DNA of 64,000 bases from Mycolicibacterium peregrinum (GCF_002102345.1 NZ_LQPP01000042.1:1-64000); one strand, 5' to 3'. Shown: positions 32,944 through 41,440, counted from the stretch's first letter. The notes: generated by a model not told the origin, from the letters alone. Translations and numbers: made by a program.

Positions 32944-34338
32944 TCACTTGCGCGGCGGGCGTAGGGCTTTCATCGCCAGGCGCATGACGGGCTCTGGTAC
33001 GTGGTCCTTCGCGGACAGTGCGGCGCCGGCCGCTCGGGTCCGCAGCGGTGTGCCGCGTCCGAACCACCGGTTCAACGGCCCGCCGGACGGCTCCAGGTCG
33101 ACGTGCAGTGGCGGCTTGCCGTCGGCGGCCCCGAGAGCATGTGCGATGACGATGCGCTGGATCTCGCTGGTGCCCTCGAAGATCGTGTAGAGCTTGGCGT
33201 CCCGGTACCACTTCTCGACGGGATGATCCGTGACGTAGCCCCAGCCGCCCATCGTCTGGATGGCCTGCTCGGTGGTGCGGACAGCCACCTCGCTGGCGGC
33301 CAGTTTCGACATCGAGCCCTCGCCGCGGTCGAACCGCACCCCGGTGGCGGCCATCCAGGACGCCCGCCACGTGAGCAACCGGGCGGCATCGATCTGGGTG
33401 GCCAGGTCGGCGAGTGGAAACGCGATGCCCTGGTTGTCGATGATGGGAGCACCGAAGGCAATCCGGCGGTTCGCATATTCGGTGACGTATTCCAGTGCGG
33501 CCCTGGCGATTCCGAGGGCCTGTGCAGCGACCATCGGCCGGGTCTGTTCGAAGGTCCCCAGGGTGGCCGACCCGGAATTCCGGCCGCCTGCGACGACTTC
33601 GCGGGCTCGGGCCAGCTTGTGCTCGAGTTTGTCCTGGCCACCGAGCAGGTGGTCGGCAGGAACTCGGACACCGTCGAACTTGAGCTCCGCGGTGTGTGAG
33701 GCCCGGCAGCCGAGCTTGTCGAGCTTGCGCACCGTTTCCAGCCCCGGCGTGCCGCCCTCCACGATGAACAACGCCTGCCCCTTGTGGCCGAGCTCTTTGT
33801 CGACGACCGCGTTGACCACGTGCACATTGGCGATGCCGCCGTTGCCGATCCACATCTTGTGGCCATTGATGATCCAGTCCGCGTCTGGTCCCGGCCCGCT
33901 ACGGACGGCGTAGGTGCGCAGGTTGCGCACATCGCTGCCGCCCTCGGGTTCGGAGATCGCCAAGGCCGCCAGTTTGAGGTCCCCCGGGGTGCCGAAGCAC
34001 TCGGGAGCCCACCGCAACATCTGCTCCGGCGAGGCGGCCTGGCCGATGGCCGACAGTGCCAGGGCCGGCATGACGATGGCCAACCCGATCCCTGCGCAGC
34101 CCCAGAACAGCTCCTCCATGAACATCGGTAGGGACAGTCCGGTTGGGTCACCGATCAGGTCGCGATAGAACAGTGGGCTGTAGAAGCCCTGAGCTGCCGC
34201 TTCTTCCAGCACCGGCCACGGAAACTCCTGCCGCCGGTCGTAGTCCGCGGCGACCGGACGTACCACCTGTTCGGCGAATTCGTGGGTGCGTCGAGCCAGG
34301 TCATGCTGCGCCGCGGTGGGGGTGATGTCGAATGCCAC
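32944..34338 (-). CDS. Acyl-CoA dehydrogenase
   Basis: A 464-residue FadE-type flavoenzyme. It has the acyl-CoA dehydrogenase motifs LAALAISEPEGGSDV and WIINGHKMWIGNGG, and the catalytic-glutamate region LYTIFEGTSEIQRIVIAHAL. A C-terminal extension of about 50 basic residues follows the usual end of the fold. The start is GTG. The physiological substrate is unknown. It is not obviously in an operon with the upstream DUF222 fragment, from which it is separated by 44 bases. Confidence 0.9.
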   Translation of the reverse strand: MAFDITPTAAQHDLARRTHEFAEQVVRPVAADYDRRQEFPWPVLEEAAAQGFYSPLFYRDLIGDPTGLSLPMFMEELFWGCAGIGLAIVMPALALSAIGQAASPEQMLRWAPECFGTPGDLKLAALAISEPEGGSDVRNLRTYAVRSGPGPDADWIINGHKMWIGNGGIANVHVVNAVVDKELGHKGQALFIVEGGTPGLETVRKLDKLGCRASHTAELKFDGVRVPADHLLGGQDKLEHKLARAREVVAGGRNSGSATLGTFEQTRPMVAAQALGIARAALEYVTEYANRRIAFGAPIIDNQGIAFPLADLATQIDAARLLTWRASWMAATGVRFDRGEGSMSKLAASEVAVRTTEQAIQTMGGWGYVTDHPVEKWYRDAKLYTIFEGTSEIQRIVIAHALGAADGKPPLHVDLEPSGGPLNRWFGRGTPLRTRAAGAALSAKDHVPEPVMRLAMKALRPPRK

Positions 34339-34382
34339 GCGGGTGGGATACCCCGCAGTGGATGCCGTCGAACTACCGGACC

Positions 34383-34709
34383 TCAGTCGGACGGCTGGCC
34401 GGCGTCGGCTATCCGCCGCCGGGCCTCGGCCGGCGAGATGCGCAGCCGCCTGGCGAGCACCGCAGCCGGATCGAACCGCGGTGGCGACGCGGTGTTGGTG
34501 GCGACCATCCGCCCGAGCAGCCGTTGTTGAGCGGTGGCCAGCCGTTTCTCACCGGCGTCGAGCCGGCTCAAAACCTCGTGCAGCTCCGCGCGGGTCAGGG
34601 CATGCACCGACAGCGCGTCGATCTCTTTGCAGGCGGCGTTCAGGTGTTCGAGGGCATCGCCGACGATCGTCCGCTCGATGTCCCTCTCGGAAACCAGTAT
34701 CGAACTCAT
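34383..34709 (-). pseudogene. Truncated DUF222 (13E12-repeat-type) protein
   Basis: A 108-residue reading frame whose sequence (a helical N-terminal part, then FDPAAVLARRLRISPAEARRRIADAGQ) matches the start of the DUF222 domain of REP13E12-family proteins. These normally run to 400-500 residues and end in an HNH nuclease. Here the frame stops right after the first DUF222 block and no HNH part is present, so this is a remnant or a shortened relative. It lies beside an IS110 element, as often happens in mobile or repeat-rich spots. Confidence 0.65.
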
Positions 34710-34785
34710 GTTCGGTACCGTACGCCGACCCACCGACATTGATTGTGTTCAACCGGTTCGGGTGAGGATGGTCTTGCTCGTTCGC

Positions 34786-34949
34786 CGCTGGTGATGACCC
34801 GCGCACTGACTGACGACCTGCTGGTTTGTCTTCGACTTGATTTGTCTCACCAGCGACGTGCAAGCAAGCACCGCCGAGGATCCGGCGGGGCGGACATGAC
34901 CTAATCAGGAGCCTGGCCGTTCCTCATCAATGTCTTGTCTGCCCGCCCC
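34786..34949 (+). ncRNA. Candidate IS110 bridge RNA region (5' non-coding end)
   Basis: The 294 bases before the IS110 transposase contain no gene but show two clear inverted repeats. A perfect 9-base pair of arms (CGCTGGTGA at 34786-34794 and TCACCAGCG at 34847-34855) is followed by GGGGCGG at 34887-34893 paired with CCGCCCC at 34943-34949, extended by GAC/GTC. IS110-group elements encode their guide (bridge) RNA in this position. The guide loops and the exact element ends could not be assigned by eye. Confidence 0.4.
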
Positions 34950-35003
34950 ACCGGGTTGTCACCCGCCGCACGGTTCATCACCACGGAGAGGACACCATCC
35001 ATC

Positions 35004-36221
35004 GTGACATCCCCACGCCGAGTCGTCATCGGCGCCGACACCCATCTGGACACCATCCACCTCGCCGCCATCACCGACACCGGCCAACTCCTCGGCGACG
35101 CCGAATTCCGCACCAACCCCACCGGTTACTGGGCCGCGATCTGCTGGGCCCGCAGCCTTGGTGACATCGTGAGCGTTGGAGTCGAGGGCACCAGCAGCTA
35201 CGGCGCTGGGCTCACACAAGCATTGCAAGCCAACGATATTCACGTCGTTGAAGTCAACCGACCCGACCGAGCAGCCAGGCGCCGGCAAGGAAAATCCGAC
35301 CCGCTCGACGCCCACAGTGCGGCCCGTGCGGTGCTGGCCGGCGAGGGCCTGGCCGTACCCAAAGACCCCCACACCAATGCACTCAAAGCCCTGCTGACCG
35401 CCCGCCGCGGCGCCGTGAAAGCCCGCACCGCAGCCATCCAACAGATCAAAGACCTGCTCGTCACCGCCCCCGCCGAGCTACGCGAGCGCTACCGCCGCTA
35501 CACCACCACACTGACGCTGGTGACCGCCCTATCCGGATGCCGGCCCGCCACGCACAAAGACCCCGTGGCGGTCTCGGTACTGATCGCCTGCAAAGCACTG
35601 GCCCACCGCGTCACCTTCCTGCAAGGTCAGGCCGACGAACTCACTGCTGAGCTCGATACCCTCACTGCCACCATCAATCCCGCACTCCGGGCCGCCTACG
35701 GCGTCGGCCCCGACACCGCCGCTCAACTGATCATCACTGCCGGCACCAACCCCCAGCGGCTCCGCAGCGAAGCCTCCTTCGCGATGCTCGCCGGTGTCGC
35801 TCCCATCCCGGCCTCGTCGGGGAAAACCACCCGACATCGGCTCTCCCGCGGCGGTGACCGCGCCGCCAACAACGCCCTCTACCGCATCGCCCTGGTCCGC
35901 ATGTCACACGACCAACGGACCCGCGACTACGTCACCCGCCAGACCGCTGCCGGCCGGTCCAAAAAAGAGGTCCTGCGGCTGCTCAAACGCGCCATCGCCC
36001 GCGAGATGTTCACACACCTCACCGCGCCCTGCCCGATCGACGACTACAGCGACCTACGGCCGACCCGTCAAGCCCAAAACATCACCCTGACCGCCGCCGC
36101 TACCCACTTCGGCCTCTGGCCCACCCAAATCTCCCGCCTCGAACGCGGCCTCAAACGCGACGACACCCTCGTCGCCAACTACCGCCAATGGCTCAACGCA
36201 AAGCTCAACAACGCCGCTTGA
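35004..36221 (+). mobile_element. IS110-family transposase (DEDD recombinase)
   Basis: A 405-residue transposase. The N-terminal RuvC-like DEDD domain has GADTHLDTIHLA, VGVEGTSSYG and KSDPLDAHSAARAV. The C-terminal Tnp_20 domain has AYGVGPDTAAQLI and LAGVAPIPASSGKTTRHRLSRGGDR with the conserved serine region. The last 45 residues form an extra helical tail (WPTQISRLERGLKRDD). The frame is intact, so the element may be active. The GTG start is preceded by GGAGAGG; an upstream ATG at 34935 is less likely. The family lacks terminal inverted repeats, so its borders are not visible. Confidence 0.9.
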
Positions 36222-36277
36222 CTCTTACCAGAGATAGGAGCATCAAGTCCGGCGGTCGCGCGGCCCCGACCCAAAAC

Positions 36278-36307
36278 AATCGGCCGCACAACACTGTGCG
36301 GCCGATT
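36278..36307 (-). terminator. Intrinsic terminator of the secreted-protein gene
   Basis: A perfect 13-base stem (arms 36278-36290 and 36295-36307, loop ACAC) is followed on the minus strand by GTTTT. It lies 78 bases past the stop of the gene at 36386 and could also stop read-through from the IS110 element. Confidence 0.75.
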
Positions 36308-36385
36308 GCGGGTACGGAATTTCCACAAACCGGTTAATTCCGGTTTGGCGTCTCTAACAAATGTATGCCCAGTTTTATTCCCTGC

Positions 36386-36679
36386 TCAGCAGGCGACGTC
36401 AACATATGCCGTCTTTGAAATGACGGTGGTATTGATCGAACTTCCGCCCCTCGAGTCGTTGGTGGAGATGGTCTGGCCCTGGCGCACGCCGAGCACGGTG
36501 CAGTTGGCCAGCGGTGCCGCGCCGGTGCGGTTGACGATGACGTGATAGCCGCTGGTCTGGAGGCTTTTCACGGTCTGTTCGGCCGACTGTGCGGTCGGAG
36601 CGGCGGCGGCGACGCCCCCTAGGAATGCTCCCGCGGCCAGCGCGCCCGCGGCTAATGTGGCGATGGTATATGACTTCAT
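36386..36679 (-). CDS. Small secreted protein (paralogue of 20924-21247)
   Basis: A 97-residue precursor: a signal peptide to about residue 26 (AGALAAGAFLGGVAAAAP), then SAEQTVKSLQTSGYHVIVNRTG, LANCTVLGVRQGQT and a C-terminal Cys (VDVAC). It shares the layout and the xxTVxxLxxxGYxVI and NCTVxxVRQG blocks with the protein at 20924. GGAGGG lies 7 bases before the ATG. Function unknown; probably cell-envelope or extracellular. Confidence 0.82.
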   Translation of the reverse strand: MKSYTIATLAAGALAAGAFLGGVAAAAPTAQSAEQTVKSLQTSGYHVIVNRTGAAPLANCTVLGVRQGQTISTNDSRGGSSINTTVISKTAYVDVAC

Positions 36680-36720
36680 TTCCCAACCCTCCGTTGCAGG
36701 CCGCACCGGAAGTCCCACTA

Positions 36721-37419
36721 CTACCGGTTGCTGCCTAATACGTCTAATTGGGAATCGGGTTCGAAAATTCCAGAATTCTCAGCTGAATATTCGAAATTTC
36801 TCAGGGTCGGGCGAGCCCTGGTTTCGGGTCGGCTCTCCTCGACGGTGACCCGTAGTCGCGGCTTGTGCTCGGCATCGGAGTTGTCCATGCGATCCCACAC
36901 CGCATCCACCAGGGGGGCCAGCAGCATCTCGCCCATCTGGCGCACCAGGACGGCCACGATCTGCGTCGACTCGCGACGTCTGGTTGATGCGCGCCCCGAC
37001 TTCCGCAGCGTGTTGACCTCCCGTGCCGTCAGATCGACGAGGAGGTCGAGCAGGTGCAGATTCTCGCCGGACGGGTCCAGCAGTGCGCGGCGCACGTAAT
37101 CGACTACCGGCGGGTGGGCTTCCAGCATCTTGCGCACGGCCGCATCGCGGGCGGCGGTGAGCTCGGCCGGCCCGCCGGTATCGGGAACCTCGGAGAGTGC
37201 CGTGGCGAAGTGATTCACCACCAGCTGGTCGACAGCGTCGCGCAGTCCGGCTTTGGTCTTGTAGTGGTGCTGCACCAGGCCAAGGGTGGCGCCGGCTTCG
37301 GACGCGATGGCGCGCAGCGAAATTCGGTCTTGCCCGTACTTCGAATACAGGTCCAGTGCGGTGTTGCGAATGCGGGCCTTCGCTGTCAGGTCCTCGTTTG
37401 TGGCCCGCGGGTTGACCAT
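36721..37419 (-). CDS. TetR-family regulator divergent from an acyl-CoA dehydrogenase
   Basis: A 232-residue protein. The HTH is ISLRAIASEAGATLGLVQHHYKTKAGLRDAV; the C-terminal domain has TAREVNTLRKSGRASTRR and a Ser/Glu-rich tail. GGAGG lies 8 bases before the ATG. The divergent fadE starts 85 bases away and a perfect-arm palindrome lies between the two, so it most likely represses fadE and itself in response to an acyl-CoA-type ligand. Confidence 0.88.
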   Translation of the reverse strand: MVNPRATNEDLTAKARIRNTALDLYSKYGQDRISLRAIASEAGATLGLVQHHYKTKAGLRDAVDQLVVNHFATALSEVPDTGGPAELTAARDAAVRKMLEAHPPVVDYVRRALLDPSGENLHLLDLLVDLTAREVNTLRKSGRASTRRRESTQIVAVLVRQMGEMLLAPLVDAVWDRMDNSDAEHKPRLRVTVEESRPETRARPTLRNFEYSAENSGIFEPDSQLDVLGSNR

Positions 37420-37450
37420 GGCGTACACCTCCGGTACATCTGACTTTGAA

Positions 37451-37468
37451 ACGATACATACGTATCGT
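37451..37468. promoter_or_regulatory. TetR operator between tetR and fadE
   Basis: An 18-base palindrome with perfect 7-base arms (ACGATAC, spacer ATAC, GTATCGT). It is located 32 bases upstream of the TetR start and 35 bases upstream of the acyl-CoA dehydrogenase start, where it can control both promoters. Confidence 0.7.
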
Positions 37469-37503
37469 AATCGGTAGTAGGTGACCAAGGTGAGGTAGCG
37501 ACG

Positions 37504-38667
37504 ATGTCTGAGCTTTTCCCGGACTACCGGGCTTCCTGGGAGACCGACCAGCACCGTGAGCTGCGTCGGCATGCCGCTGAGTTCTTCCGCAGGGAGGCCA
37601 CGCCGAATCAGGAGCGCTGGGCCCGGAATCACCAGGTCGACCGGGAATTCTGGAACAAGCTCGGCGATGCCGGGCTGCTGGGTCTGGACCTGCCGGAGGA
37701 GTACGGCGGCGCCGGCGGGGACTTCGGATTCTCAGCGGTCGTCGCCGAGGAACTCGCTCTCGCCCATGATTCGGCCTCGGGATGGGTGGTGCATTCCCCG
37801 ATCGTCGCGCACTACATCAACACCTACGCCGATGCCGAGCAGAAGCAGCGCTGGATGCCGAAGATCATCAGCGGCGACGCCGTGCTGGCGATCGCGATGA
37901 CCGAACCCGGCACCGGATCGGACCTGCAAGCAGTGCGGACGACCGCCGTGCGTGATGGCGACGACTACGTCATCAACGGTTCGAAGACGTTCATTTCCAA
38001 CGGAACTCACTGCGACCTGCTGGTGATCGTTGCCAAGACCGACCCGTCGCAGGGCGCGGCCGGCATCTCGCTGATCGTGGCAGAGACCGGTGACGACCTG
38101 CCGGGCTTCGAACGCGGACGCGTACTGGAGAAGGTCGGCCAGCACGGTCAGGACACCCGTGAGCTGTTCTTCGCCGACATGCGGGTTCCGGTGCGGAATC
38201 TTCTCGGCGAACAGGAAGGGCTGGGCTTCTATCAGCTGATGGAGCAGCTGGCCCGCGAACGGCTGGCCATCGCGTCAGTGTGCTCCGGGATGGCCGAAGC
38301 CGCGGTGTTGGAGGCGATCCGCTACACCAAGGATCGTGAGGCCTTCGGTAAGCCGCTGATCGGTTTCCAGCACAACAGGTTCGCTCTCGCCGAACTCAAG
38401 GCCGAGGTCCTGTCGATCAAGACCACGGTCGACTATTGCGTGCAGTCCTATATCGACGGGCGCAACGACCCGGCGACCGCGTCGATGGCCAAGCTGATCG
38501 CCGCGGACAAGGGTGTGGCCGTGGTCGACCGTTGCGTGCAGTTCTTCGGTGGTTACGGCTACATGATGGAGTACCCGATCGGGCGGGCGTATGCGGCGGC
38601 GCGGGTCAACAAGATTTATGGGGGCACAAGCGAAATCATGAAGGAGATCATCAGCCGGTCGCTGTGA
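37504..38667 (+). CDS. Acyl-CoA dehydrogenase
   Basis: A 387-residue FadE-type enzyme of usual length, with AIAMTEPGTGSDLQAVRTTA, YVINGSKTFISNGT, the mid-domain ERLAIASVCSGMAEAA, and the C-terminal FFGGYGYMMEYPIGRAYAAARVNKIYGGTSEIMKEII carrying the expected catalytic-base region. It oxidises an acyl-CoA at the alpha-beta bond; chain length is unknown. AGGTGAGG provides the ribosome site. Controlled by the divergent TetR. Confidence 0.92.
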   Translation: MSELFPDYRASWETDQHRELRRHAAEFFRREATPNQERWARNHQVDREFWNKLGDAGLLGLDLPEEYGGAGGDFGFSAVVAEELALAHDSASGWVVHSPIVAHYINTYADAEQKQRWMPKIISGDAVLAIAMTEPGTGSDLQAVRTTAVRDGDDYVINGSKTFISNGTHCDLLVIVAKTDPSQGAAGISLIVAETGDDLPGFERGRVLEKVGQHGQDTRELFFADMRVPVRNLLGEQEGLGFYQLMEQLARERLAIASVCSGMAEAAVLEAIRYTKDREAFGKPLIGFQHNRFALAELKAEVLSIKTTVDYCVQSYIDGRNDPATASMAKLIAADKGVAVVDRCVQFFGGYGYMMEYPIGRAYAAARVNKIYGGTSEIMKEIISRSL

Positions 38668-38725
38668 CGGATCTCCGACTGCGAAGAACTGCTCAGGTGG
38701 GCCCGACCTGTGCCATCGTTGAAGG

Positions 38726-39103
38726 ATGAGTAGTGACGGGTACAGCGTCGACGACGACGACCAGTTGACTCAGGAGGACACCCTGATCGACCGGGGTGTG
38801 GACGATCTGCTCGACGAGGGTTACTCGCCGCCGGACCGTTGGCGGGCACCGCGTGACCACGAGACCCTCGACGAGCTGCTGGCCGAGGAAGAGCCCGATC
38901 CCGCGATGCAGCTCGACGATTCCGAGGTTCCCGACGAGCAGGCCGGCGATGACGAGGTCGGGGATCGGCGGTCCGGGCGGCTGGTCGCCCCGGATGCCGG
39001 CTTCGGCGAGGACGACGAGGCGGAGTTGCTCGGGACTGACGTCGGCATCGATGGCGGTGCGGCCTCTGCAGAAGAAGCCGCGGTTCACATCATCGAGGAG
39101 TGA
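38726..39103 (+). CDS. DUF5709-type acidic protein
   Basis: A 125-residue, strongly acidic cytoplasmic protein (SVDDDDQLTQEDTLIDRGVDDLLDEGYSPPDRW, then an Asp/Glu-rich middle and a short RRSGRLVAPDAGF). The DRGVDDxLDEGYSPP block is the hallmark of DUF5709, an actinobacterial family without assigned function. Its 3' end overlaps the convergent MFS gene by 19 bases. Confidence 0.82.
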   Translation: MSSDGYSVDDDDQLTQEDTLIDRGVDDLLDEGYSPPDRWRAPRDHETLDELLAEEEPDPAMQLDDSEVPDEQAGDDEVGDRRSGRLVAPDAGFGEDDEAELLGTDVGIDGGAASAEEAAVHIIEE

Positions 39104-40311
39104 GGAGCAGTGCTCCGTCGCTGCAGGGCCACCGAAGCGGTGAACACCAGCACGCCGCCGACGGCCAGCGCCGACCCTGCGGCCGCGGGAGCGGTGTAAC
39201 CGAAACCGGCCGCGATCACCAGACCGCCCACCCAGGCGCCCGTGGCATTGCCGATGTTGAGGGCGGAATGGTTGAGCGCGGCGGCCAGTGTCTGCGCATC
39301 GTGGGCAACGTCCATCAGCCGGGTCTGCAGGGCGGGGCCAACGGCCGAGCCGGCCACCCCGACCCCGAACAACAGCGGCAACGCGGTCCACGGGCTGTGC
39401 GACCCCAGCGAGAACGCGGCCAGCAGTACCGCCAGTGAGCCCAGTGCCAGGTACAGGGCACGGACCACCGAGATGTCGGCCAGTCGGCCGCCGATCAGGT
39501 TCCCGACCACCATGCCGAGGCCGAACACCATGAGCGCGACGGGAACCAGCGACCGCGGCAGTCCGGTCACATCGGTCATCGTGGTGCTGATGTAGGTGTA
39601 GACCGCGAACATGCCGCCGAAGCCGATCATGCCGACGAGCACCGCCAGCCACACCTGCGGTCGGCGCAGCGCTCCGAGTTCGGTCAGGGGGCTGGTGACG
39701 TGCATGGCCCGGAGCTGCTCGGGCAGCCAAGCCCACTGAGCGGCCAGCGTGACCAGGCCGACGCCGACCACCAGACCGAACGCGCTGCGCCAGCCCAGGG
39801 CCTGGCCGAGCCACGAGGCCAAGGGCACGCCCAGCACTGTCGCGACGGTCAGCCCACACAGCACATAGGCCACGGCCTTGGCCCGGTTCTGCGGACCCAT
39901 CAGGTGCGCGGCGGCCAGTGCGGCGATCCCGAAGAACGCGCCGTGCGGCAGACCGGTGACGAACCGGGCGGTGACCAAGGTCGCGTACGTCGGGGCCAGC
40001 ATGCTGGCCACGTTGCCGAGGGTGAAGACGGCCATCAGGGTGAGCAGCAGCGCCTTGCGCGGCCACCGCGCGGTGAGCGCGGCGATGACCGGCGCGCCGA
40101 CGACCACACCCAACGCGTAGGCGGAGATGACGTGGCCCGCGGTGGGCTCGGTGATGCCGAAGCCCGTCGCGATATCGGGCAGCAGGCCCATCGCGACGAA
40201 TTCGGTGGTGCCGATCCCGAAGCCGCCGAGGGCCAGGGCGAACACTGCGAGCATGCGCACCGTGGGGTCGGGAGCGACGATGGAGCGCGCACGTTCGAGG
40301 GAGGTCGTCAT
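39085..40311 (-). CDS. MFS exporter of the DHA1 (AraJ/Cmr) type
   Basis: A 408-residue, twelve-helix transporter. Motifs: FGIGTTEFVAMGLLPDIA in helix 1, a helix 2-3 loop of the MFS type (LTARWPRKALLL) and FVTGLPHGAFFGIAALAAAHL. Homologues export chloramphenicol, sugars or other drugs; the substrate here is unknown. The ATG at the 5' end follows a 200-base non-coding region that carries a large inverted repeat. Confidence 0.87.
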   Translation of the reverse strand: MTTSLERARSIVAPDPTVRMLAVFALALGGFGIGTTEFVAMGLLPDIATGFGITEPTAGHVISAYALGVVVGAPVIAALTARWPRKALLLTLMAVFTLGNVASMLAPTYATLVTARFVTGLPHGAFFGIAALAAAHLMGPQNRAKAVAYVLCGLTVATVLGVPLASWLGQALGWRSAFGLVVGVGLVTLAAQWAWLPEQLRAMHVTSPLTELGALRRPQVWLAVLVGMIGFGGMFAVYTYISTTMTDVTGLPRSLVPVALMVFGLGMVVGNLIGGRLADISVVRALYLALGSLAVLLAAFSLGSHSPWTALPLLFGVGVAGSAVGPALQTRLMDVAHDAQTLAAALNHSALNIGNATGAWVGGLVIAAGFGYTAPAAAGSALAVGGVLVFTASVALQRRSTAPHSSMM

Positions 40312-40440
40312 TCGCAGGCTTTCCGAGTCTTCTGAGTTTCCGGGGTGGCCGGACTGAGCTCTCGGACAGCGTTGGCGAGAACGGCGGGTGCAACGCTAAC
40401 GGCGCAGCGAGTGTTCCCTCAAACCGTGGGCTCGATAGTC

Positions 40441-40501
40441 GCCGTTTTCCACGCCTGGGTCGTCGGACGGTGCCAGGCGCGACCCAGGTGTGGAAAACGG
40501 C
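40441..40501. repeat. Long inverted repeat (22-base arms, 17-base loop)
   Basis: Arms at 40441-40462 and 40480-40501 are complementary apart from one position that would be a G-U pair; both contain CGTTTTCCAC. The element lies between the LLM gene stop (40516, minus) and the MFS start (40311, minus). There is no T-tract after it on either strand, so it is either a factor-assisted terminator, a stable small RNA or a mobile palindromic repeat. Confidence 0.8.
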
Positions 40502-40515
40502 ACAAAGAAAACGTC

Positions 40516-41379
40516 CTAGACCTTGGCGATGACGTTCTCGGCGAACTTCTCCAGGTGGCGGATCTTGCGGTCCAGCGGCTCGGGGTCGTCGCCCTTGATG
40601 TAAGGCAGGCGGAAGCCCACGATCACGTCCGTGACGCCCTTGTCCTCGAGTCGTTTGATGCCGTCGGGCGTGTAGGCGTCAGCCGAGATCACGTGGACCT
40701 CGAATGGCCCGGTCTGACCTTCCTCTGCGCGGATCTCGTTGAGTCGTTTGAGGAGGACATCGAGATCGTCGGTGCCGCCGCCGTGCATCCAGCCGTCGTT
40801 GCGGGCCGCTCGGCGCAGGGCCGCCTCGGCGTGGCCGCCGACCAGTATCGACACCGACTGCGACGGTGCCGGGGTCATCTTGGTCTTGGGGATGTCGTAG
40901 AACTCGCCGTGGTACTCGAAGTAGTCGCCGCTGGTCAGTCCGCGGATGATGTCGATGCACTCGTCCATGCGCTTGCCGCGCCGCGCGAACGGCACCCCCA
41001 TCAGCTCGTAATCCTCGGGCCACGGGCTGGTGCCGACCCCGAGGCCCAGCCGGTTGTCGAACAGCGCGTTGAGCGAGCCGACCTGCTTGGCCACCAGGGC
41101 CGGCGGGCGGATCGGCAGCTTGAGGACGAAGAAGTTGAACTTGAGCGTGGTGGTGGCCGCGCACAGGGCCGAGGCCATCACGAAGGCCTCGATGAAGGGC
41201 TTTCCGTCCAGAAACTCCCGGTTGCCGTCGGGGGTGTACGGGTACTTCGAGTCGGATTCGAAGGGATAGGCGACGCTGTCGGCAATCGTCATGGCGTGGT
41301 AGCCGGCCGCTTCGGCCGCCTGGGCCAGCGGGATGTAGTAGGTGGGATCGGTCATGGCTTCGGCATAGGTGAACCGCAT
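40516..41379 (-). CDS. LLM-class F420-dependent oxidoreductase, KstR-regulated
   Basis: A 287-residue luciferase-like protein (MRFTYAEAMTDPTYYIPLAQ, LFDNRLGLGVGTSPWPEDYELMG, HGEFYDIPKTKMTPAP, ILVGGHAEAALRRAARNDGWMHGG). Size, position after ligD and the operator suggest the equivalent of M. tuberculosis Rv0940c, a KstR-regulon gene as I recall. It probably acts in sterol catabolism with F420 or FMN. The ATG at 41379 is preceded by TAGTGT seven bases upstream, so the transcript is probably leaderless; an upstream in-frame start would run through the operator. Confidence 0.88.
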   Translation of the reverse strand: MRFTYAEAMTDPTYYIPLAQAAEAAGYHAMTIADSVAYPFESDSKYPYTPDGNREFLDGKPFIEAFVMASALCAATTTLKFNFFVLKLPIRPPALVAKQVGSLNALFDNRLGLGVGTSPWPEDYELMGVPFARRGKRMDECIDIIRGLTSGDYFEYHGEFYDIPKTKMTPAPSQSVSILVGGHAEAALRRAARNDGWMHGGGTDDLDVLLKRLNEIRAEEGQTGPFEVHVISADAYTPDGIKRLEDKGVTDVIVGFRLPYIKGDDPEPLDRKIRHLEKFAENVIAKV

Positions 41380-41386
41380 GCCGTAC

Positions 41387-41406
41387 ACACTAGAACGTGT
41401 TCTAGT
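41387..41406. promoter_or_regulatory. KstR operator overlapping the LLM promoter
   Basis: ACTAGAACGTGTTCTAGT (41389-41406) has perfect 8-base arms and fits the KstR consensus TnnAACnnGTTnnA. The minus-strand -10 element TAGTGT (41392-41387) of the LLM gene overlaps it, so binding would block transcription directly. It lies 35 bases upstream of the divergent MFS gene as well. Confidence 0.75.
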
Positions 41407-41440
41407 TTTGCGGGGCGGATCGGCCAGGCATGATGACCGG

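Noticed and set aside
32267..33853. A 528-codon frame that runs through fadE into the VOC gene
   Set aside because: Only the last 216 codons encode the VOC protein; the upstream part is an out-of-frame reading of the acyl-CoA dehydrogenase gene.
41369..41440. Upstream ATG of the MFS gene (24 extra residues)
   Set aside because: It would place the start inside the divergent LLM coding start and across the KstR operator; GTG at 41441 begins directly before the first conserved residues.
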